Below, piece by piece: positions 60,117-64,000 of a stretch of DNA of 64,000 nucleotides. The notes beneath the pieces were generated by a model. That model searched no databases and was not told the origin of the DNA. It saw only the letters and a list, made by a program, of their open reading frames with translations. The translations under genes and the position numbers were made by a program. Origin of the DNA: Bacteroidota bacterium (GTDB taxonomy: Bacteria; Bacteroidota; Bacteroidia; Palsa-965); assembly GCA_020402865.1 (NCBI GenBank), contig JADBYT010000026.1:121585-185584 (forward strand), written 5' to 3'. Position 1 is the first letter of the stretch, and the number at the start of each line of letters is the position of its first letter.

Positions 60117-61771
60117 TGCGTTTTGCTTTCGTACTCGCGGCAGCCTTGCTGTGGGCCGGTTGCGGCCGGTCGCTGAAAAAGGCTGATCTTATTGTATATA
60201 ATGCTAAGGTATATACAATGGATGGCGGACTTGCCGTGCTCGAAAGTTTTGCCGTGAAAGACGGGCGCATTACTGCGGTGGGCACAAACGAAAGTATTGC
60301 GGCGGTGTTTGAATCTGACTCGATGCTTGACGCACAGGGGAAAGTAATTTTACCCGGACTCATTGATGCACATGCGCATTTTACCGGCTATGGGTTGGGT
60401 TTGCAGGAATGTGATCTGGTGGGAACCACCTCATTTGCGGATGTGCTGCAGCGCGTAAAAACTTATTCAGCCACCAGTCGCCGCGAGTGGATAATCGGGC
60501 GCGGCTGGGATCAGAACGACTGGCCATCGAAAACCTATCCTGACCGTGCGCAGCTTGATTCGCTTTTTCCGCGTACACCCGTATTGCTGCAACGTATAGA
60601 CGGGCATGCGGCGCTTGCTAATGGTGAAGCGTTGCGCCGCGCAGGCATACGCGATACACTCACCATGAACGGTGGCGAACTGTTGCGTCGTGAAGATGGT
60701 TCGCTTACCGGTGTGCTCATTGATAATGCCGTGGAGCTTGTGCAGCGTGTGGTACCTGCGCCAAATGATGAAGTTACGCGTAAGGCCCTGCTTACTGCAC
60801 AGGCCAACTGTGTAGAGGCCGGACTGACTTCGGTAACTGATGCCGGGTTGCTCAAAAAAGACATTGATGCAATCGACAAACTGCACAAGAGCGGCGAACT
60901 GAAACTACGTGTGTATGCCATGCTCAGCGACAGTGCGCCAAACTACACGCACTATCTTGCTTCGGGACCGTATATTACCGACCGGCTCATTGTGCGTTCG
61001 TTTAAATTTTACGGCGATGGTGCGCTGGGTTCGCGCGGGGCGTGCTTGCTGAATGATTACAGCGATTTGCCCGGCCACCGTGGCTTTTTACTGCGGACGC
61101 GAAAACATTACGAAGAAAAATTCCGCAAGGTGGCTGCCAAAGGTTTTCAGGTAAACACACATTGCATCGGCGATTCGGCTGCGCGTATGACGTTGCGGCT
61201 TTATGCCTCATTGCTGGAAGATACACTGCTCGTAAAAGACAAAGCCGCACAACGCTGGCGTATTGAACACGCGCAGGTTGTACAGCCGGCTGATCTGCAC
61301 TGGTTCAAAGACTACGGCATTATTCCCTCCATGCAGCCCACACACGCCACCAGCGATATGTACTGGGCGGCCGACAGGCTGGGTGATGTGCGCGTGCGCT
61401 GGGCGTATGCGCTTAATGCATTGCGCAAAAGCGCAGGAACGGTTGCGCTCGGCACCGATTTCCCGGTAGAGCAAATCAGCCCCTGGCTTACCCTCCACGC
61501 CGCCGTGGTGCGCACCGATGCAAAAGGCTTTCCCGCCGGCGGCTACCAGAAAGAAAACGCACTCAGCCGCACCGATGCATTGCTTGGCATGACCCGCTGG
61601 GCTGCATACGCCGAGTTTGCAGAAAATGAAAAAGGAAGCATTGCCGCTGGCCGCTTTGCCGACTTTATCATTATCGACACCGACCCTATGACCTGTCCCG
61701 AATCAAAACTGGCTGGCATTCAGGTGCTGGCTACCTACATTCAGGGACAAAAAGTTTATCAGCGCAAATGA
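60113..61771 (+). CDS. Lipoprotein amidohydrolase, YtcJ-like
   Basis: 552 aa. The N-terminus 'FVLAAALLWAGCGRS' is a lipobox, so the protein is probably membrane-anchored. 'DLIVYNAKVYTMDGGLAVL', 'VILPGLIDAHAHFTGYG' with the HxH zinc site, 'GRGWDQNDW', 'NTHCIGDSAARMTL', 'WRIEHAQVVQP' and 'ALGTDFPVEQISPW' with the catalytic Asp follow the Amidohydro_3 family. It hydrolyses amides or formyl groups; substrate unknown. Coupled to SDR before it and to the barrel-like gene after it (ATGA). Confidence 0.9.
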   Translation: MMRFAFVLAAALLWAGCGRSLKKADLIVYNAKVYTMDGGLAVLESFAVKDGRITAVGTNESIAAVFESDSMLDAQGKVILPGLIDAHAHFTGYGLGLQECDLVGTTSFADVLQRVKTYSATSRREWIIGRGWDQNDWPSKTYPDRAQLDSLFPRTPVLLQRIDGHAALANGEALRRAGIRDTLTMNGGELLRREDGSLTGVLIDNAVELVQRVVPAPNDEVTRKALLTAQANCVEAGLTSVTDAGLLKKDIDAIDKLHKSGELKLRVYAMLSDSAPNYTHYLASGPYITDRLIVRSFKFYGDGALGSRGACLLNDYSDLPGHRGFLLRTRKHYEEKFRKVAAKGFQVNTHCIGDSAARMTLRLYASLLEDTLLVKDKAAQRWRIEHAQVVQPADLHWFKDYGIIPSMQPTHATSDMYWAADRLGDVRVRWAYALNALRKSAGTVALGTDFPVEQISPWLTLHAAVVRTDAKGFPAGGYQKENALSRTDALLGMTRWAAYAEFAENEKGSIAAGRFADFIIIDTDPMTCPESKLAGIQVLATYIQGQKVYQRK

Positions 61772-62541
61772 CCCGTTGCCTCTCCCTATTGTTCGCACTC
61801 ATCCCCCTGCTTGTGCAAGCCCGTTCGGGCAGTTTGTTCACCCGCACCGCACCGCCTGATTTTGCGCGGCGAACCTATGCATTCAGCTATGCAGGCGGAC
61901 CAGTAGTTTCATTCTTTCGCACGGATACACGAGAGAGTAAGCAAGCCAAACCGTTGCCCGGCTTTACCGGCATGTTTCGTATGCACTTTTTCCCCTCATC
62001 ATCATTTCATATACAAATCGGCATGGAGCTCATGTCGCAGGCATGCAGTTTTGATACGTATTATTTCGCGCCCGGCCATTCGGTGTTTTACGACAGCAGC
62101 TACAACTATAATCACCGCCTGCGCACACTTGAGTTGTATGTGCCCATTATGTTCCGCGCCGGCCTTACCAGCAACGAGGCCAATGCCACGTCTATTTTAT
62201 ATCTGCTTGGTGGCTATGCCCCTAAAGTATTCCTCGGCAGCACAACCGATGTATCAAAAGTAAATGGAGGCGGCGTGTGGGGTGGTTCCACACAGCTTAC
62301 GTTTGAAAACTGGTTTATCGGAAACCAAACCGGTAACGTAATCATGGCCGGACTCGGACTTGATAAGCGTATCAAAACATCGGAGAAATTTATTTCGTTT
62401 GAGCTGTTATTCCGCTACAACCTTTCGCGCTTTATTTACACCGGCCGAATTGATACCAATGAGTTGCTGATAAAGAATTCGTGCCTTTCGCTGCAGATCG
62501 GTTATCGTTTTGAAGGTGCGAAAGCCAAGCGTGGGTATTAA
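61768..62541 (+). CDS. Predicted outer-membrane beta-barrel protein
   Basis: 257 aa with a signal peptide (MTRCLSLLFALIPLLVQA). Alternating hydrophobic/polar strands and aromatic-rich ends ('IQIGMELMSQACSF', 'LYVPIMFRAGL', 'SFELLFRYNLSRFIYTGR', 'LSLQIGYRFEG') fit an 8-10 strand barrel of the PorT/OMP_b-brl type. Last gene of the permease operon. Function unknown. Confidence 0.7.
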   Translation: MTRCLSLLFALIPLLVQARSGSLFTRTAPPDFARRTYAFSYAGGPVVSFFRTDTRESKQAKPLPGFTGMFRMHFFPSSSFHIQIGMELMSQACSFDTYYFAPGHSVFYDSSYNYNHRLRTLELYVPIMFRAGLTSNEANATSILYLLGGYAPKVFLGSTTDVSKVNGGGVWGGSTQLTFENWFIGNQTGNVIMAGLGLDKRIKTSEKFISFELLFRYNLSRFIYTGRIDTNELLIKNSCLSLQIGYRFEGAKAKRGY

Positions 62542-62558
62542 AATAAGCAATAACTTAC

Positions 62559-62915
62559 TCACACCTCCTGCCCGAATGTAAGCAGGTTGTGATCAGGATC
62601 GAGTACCGAAAATTCCTTTTGCCCCCAGGGCTGTATTTTTAATTGTCCGCCGGGATGTATGGCAACATTGCGGCTTTTCAGCGTTTCGTACAAACTCACC
62701 ACATCATCGGTGCGGATATAAATCTGACCATAATTTTCGGTTGGGTTGAGTGTGGGGTGAGAAAAGAAATGAAGCTGAACCTTGTCTTTCTCCACTATCA
62801 GATAATTTTCGTAATCAGCCGCACTACTATCTGTAAAGCCAAGCTGCTGCGTATAGAATTCTTTTGTAACTGATTTACTGCGCATGGGCAGTTTAGGATT
62901 TACCTGTGTGAGCAT
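62559..62915 (-). CDS. VOC-family (glyoxalase-like) protein
   Basis: 118 aa from ATG 62915. 'VNPKLPMRSKSVTKEFYTQQLGF' in pieces opens the first beta-alpha-beta-beta unit; 'LIVEKDKVQLHFFSHP' and 'YGQIYIRTDDVVSLYETL' continue; 'QPWGQKEFSVLDPDHNLLTFG' ends it. The pattern matches bleomycin-resistance-like members of the VOC superfamily, which bind a metal or drug between two such units. Substrate unknown. Confidence 0.88.
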   Translation of the reverse strand: MLTQVNPKLPMRSKSVTKEFYTQQLGFTDSSAADYENYLIVEKDKVQLHFFSHPTLNPTENYGQIYIRTDDVVSLYETLKSRNVAIHPGGQLKIQPWGQKEFSVLDPDHNLLTFGQEV

Positions 62916-63055
62916 ACGTAACTGTTTTTGCAAAGGTTGTTTTTTTTGTGGAAAGCGTAGCTTGACCAGAATCAAGAAATGCATCAGACACTGTTTTGTG
63001 TGATTTTTTTAGTGATTTCTTAACCCGGATCAATGACCGGCCCTGCTGGCAGAAA

Positions 63056-63063
63056 TACTTTTG
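63056..63063 (+). promoter_or_regulatory. -7 promoter box of the 63090 gene
   Basis: TACTTTTG, perfect TAnnTTTG, 26 bases before ATG 63090. Confidence 0.55.
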
Positions 63064-63089
63064 ACGCCGGAATTCTAAAACAAAACAGT

Positions 63090-63860
63090 ATGAAAATTAT
63101 TCTTAATCTAATTCCTTCCCTAATTGTGAGTGTTATGGGAATTACTCTCAATGCGCAACAACATGAGCCTTTGGCTGAGTCATTGATTGCAAAAAAAACA
63201 AATCCTGTAATGAATACGGCCGGCCATTTTCGCTCATCTCCGTCATTTCATCAAACTCCTGCGCAGGCGTTCGCTGGTCAGAAAACCTCATCGGTGCGTG
63301 AGCGCCGAGGCGCCGGAGCTTTTTTTTACTTCAATGCTTTCCGGCAAGTGAGTGGCCTGAAGCCCAAAATGAATATCCAAAAACTATTTACAGCGAATAC
63401 CATGCACATGCAGCAAAATGAAATACAGCTTGGCCTGCGTGCCAACGAAACCGAACCGTTTATTAAGAATCGTCGCAATATTTACAGCGGACTTTGGGCT
63501 TTCGCCACACTCAATTACCTCTACGCCGATATTGCGGGATTAATGGATGCCAACATGCTGGCTCAGTATCAGTCCGGAACAGTGGGCGGAATGCGTATTA
63601 CGCCGGGCTTTCTTACCGCAGCGGCATGTTTCATGCAGGTGCCTATTGCCAACGTGTTTCTTCCGCAGGTAATTAAAAACGAACGCACACTGCGTTGGGT
63701 ACAAATTGCTTCCGGTGCGTTTATGACTCTGGCGCAATCGGCAACGCTGTTTATGGGCAAACCGTCGCCGTATTATGCCGTTTTTTCCGCCTTTGAAATT
63801 GCAGCTACTGCATATATTACGATTGACGCGATTCGCTGGAAGCCGGCAGTGAAAAGGTAA
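63090..63860 (+). CDS. Hypothetical membrane-associated protein
   Basis: 256 aa from ATG 63090, with a signal peptide (MKIILNLIPSLIVSVMGITLNA). After a polar part (residues 25-110) come hydrophobic segments near residues 130-150, 165-190, 200-215 and 220-245. No family is recognised. Its stop lies directly at the MITE-like repeat. Confidence 0.65.
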   Translation: MKIILNLIPSLIVSVMGITLNAQQHEPLAESLIAKKTNPVMNTAGHFRSSPSFHQTPAQAFAGQKTSSVRERRGAGAFFYFNAFRQVSGLKPKMNIQKLFTANTMHMQQNEIQLGLRANETEPFIKNRRNIYSGLWAFATLNYLYADIAGLMDANMLAQYQSGTVGGMRITPGFLTAAACFMQVPIANVFLPQVIKNERTLRWVQIASGAFMTLAQSATLFMGKPSPYYAVFSAFEIAATAYITIDAIRWKPAVKR

Positions 63861-64000
63861 GAGGCTGTTCAAATTTCATCCTTCGGCTTTGTTATGGTGA
63901 ATTTTTCCCCATCCTGCGTTGCATTTCTTGTCGATACGCTCTAAGTATCGCCTGCGAAAAGCGCCTTGTCTGAGAAAAAATCCACTCATAACAAATCTCA
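63861..64000. mobile_element. Snap-back MITE-like repeat, copy 2, cut by window end
   Basis: Begins GAGGCTGTTCAAATTTCATCC and aligns along its whole visible length with the reverse complement of copy 1 (48243-48404), with scattered changes. Central stem CGATAC/GTATCG replaces CGATCC/GGATCG of copy 1, a paired change that keeps the stem. About 20 bases of the right end lie beyond the window. Confidence 0.85.

Overview
The window is a chromosomal stretch of a member of the Bacteroidota. Five proteins are exported and four of them end in a type IX secretion (T9SS type A, Por-type) sorting domain; the fifth runs off the left edge. The Bacteroidota -7 promoter box TAnnTTTG sits in front of many starts, Shine-Dalgarno sequences are rare, and the content (M61 peptidase, LytS/LytTR regulators, PafA-type phosphatase, bestrophin, NADP-isocitrate dehydrogenase) fits the phylum. 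The exact order or genus cannot be read from the sequence. There are no rRNA or tRNA genes, no intact transposase and no CRISPR array.

Layout. 1-6.9 kb: two secreted surface proteins, including a giant beta-helix protein on the minus strand that is cut by the window start. 7-9.9 kb: a DPP-IV-like peptidase, a DUF493 protein and an Hsp15-like S4 protein. 9.9-12.8 kb: a plus-strand run of bestrophin, an unknown protein, a Cdd1-type helix-hairpin-helix protein and two related zinc-ribbon membrane proteins. 12.8-18.5 kb: an accessory patch with an Xre-RES toxin-antitoxin pair, L-2-hydroxyglutarate oxidase and hemE, then a coupled AlbA/HATPase plus ParA-like gene pair. 18.5-22.5 kb: a methyltransferase, a lone LytTR regulator, an arsenic operon (arsR, aquaporin, arsC) and a PAP2 phosphatase. 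22.6-31.8 kb: RDD protein, CrcB fluoride channel, PafA-like phosphatase, a large double AAA+ protein of the CbxX/SpoVK type, a sterol-desaturase-like enzyme and a 43-bp palindromic tandem array. 31.8-43.3 kb: T9SS proteins, isocitrate dehydrogenase, dnaX with an A10 slippery run, an Omp28-like protein, TatC and a secreted esterase. 43.4-48.1 kb: a TMTC-like TPR membrane protein and a NodU/CmcH carbamoyltransferase. 48.2-64 kb: a region bounded by two inverted copies of a snap-back MITE-like repeat, holding a LytS/LytTR pair with an M61 peptidase, a CPBP protease, cyclophilin, a hydrolase, thyA, and an amino-acid permease / SDR / amidohydrolase operon.

The observations most worth following up are the A10 run in dnaX, which puts a TGA directly after it in the -1 frame; the palindromic array with one inverted core; the two-copy snap-back repeat with a covarying stem; the coupled AlbA-HATPase/ParA-like pair, whose ParA gene has an AT-rich core; and the very short distance between -7 boxes and start codons at more than a dozen genes, which suggests widespread leaderless transcription. 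Almost all functions are inferred from reading protein motifs by eye; no database search was run.
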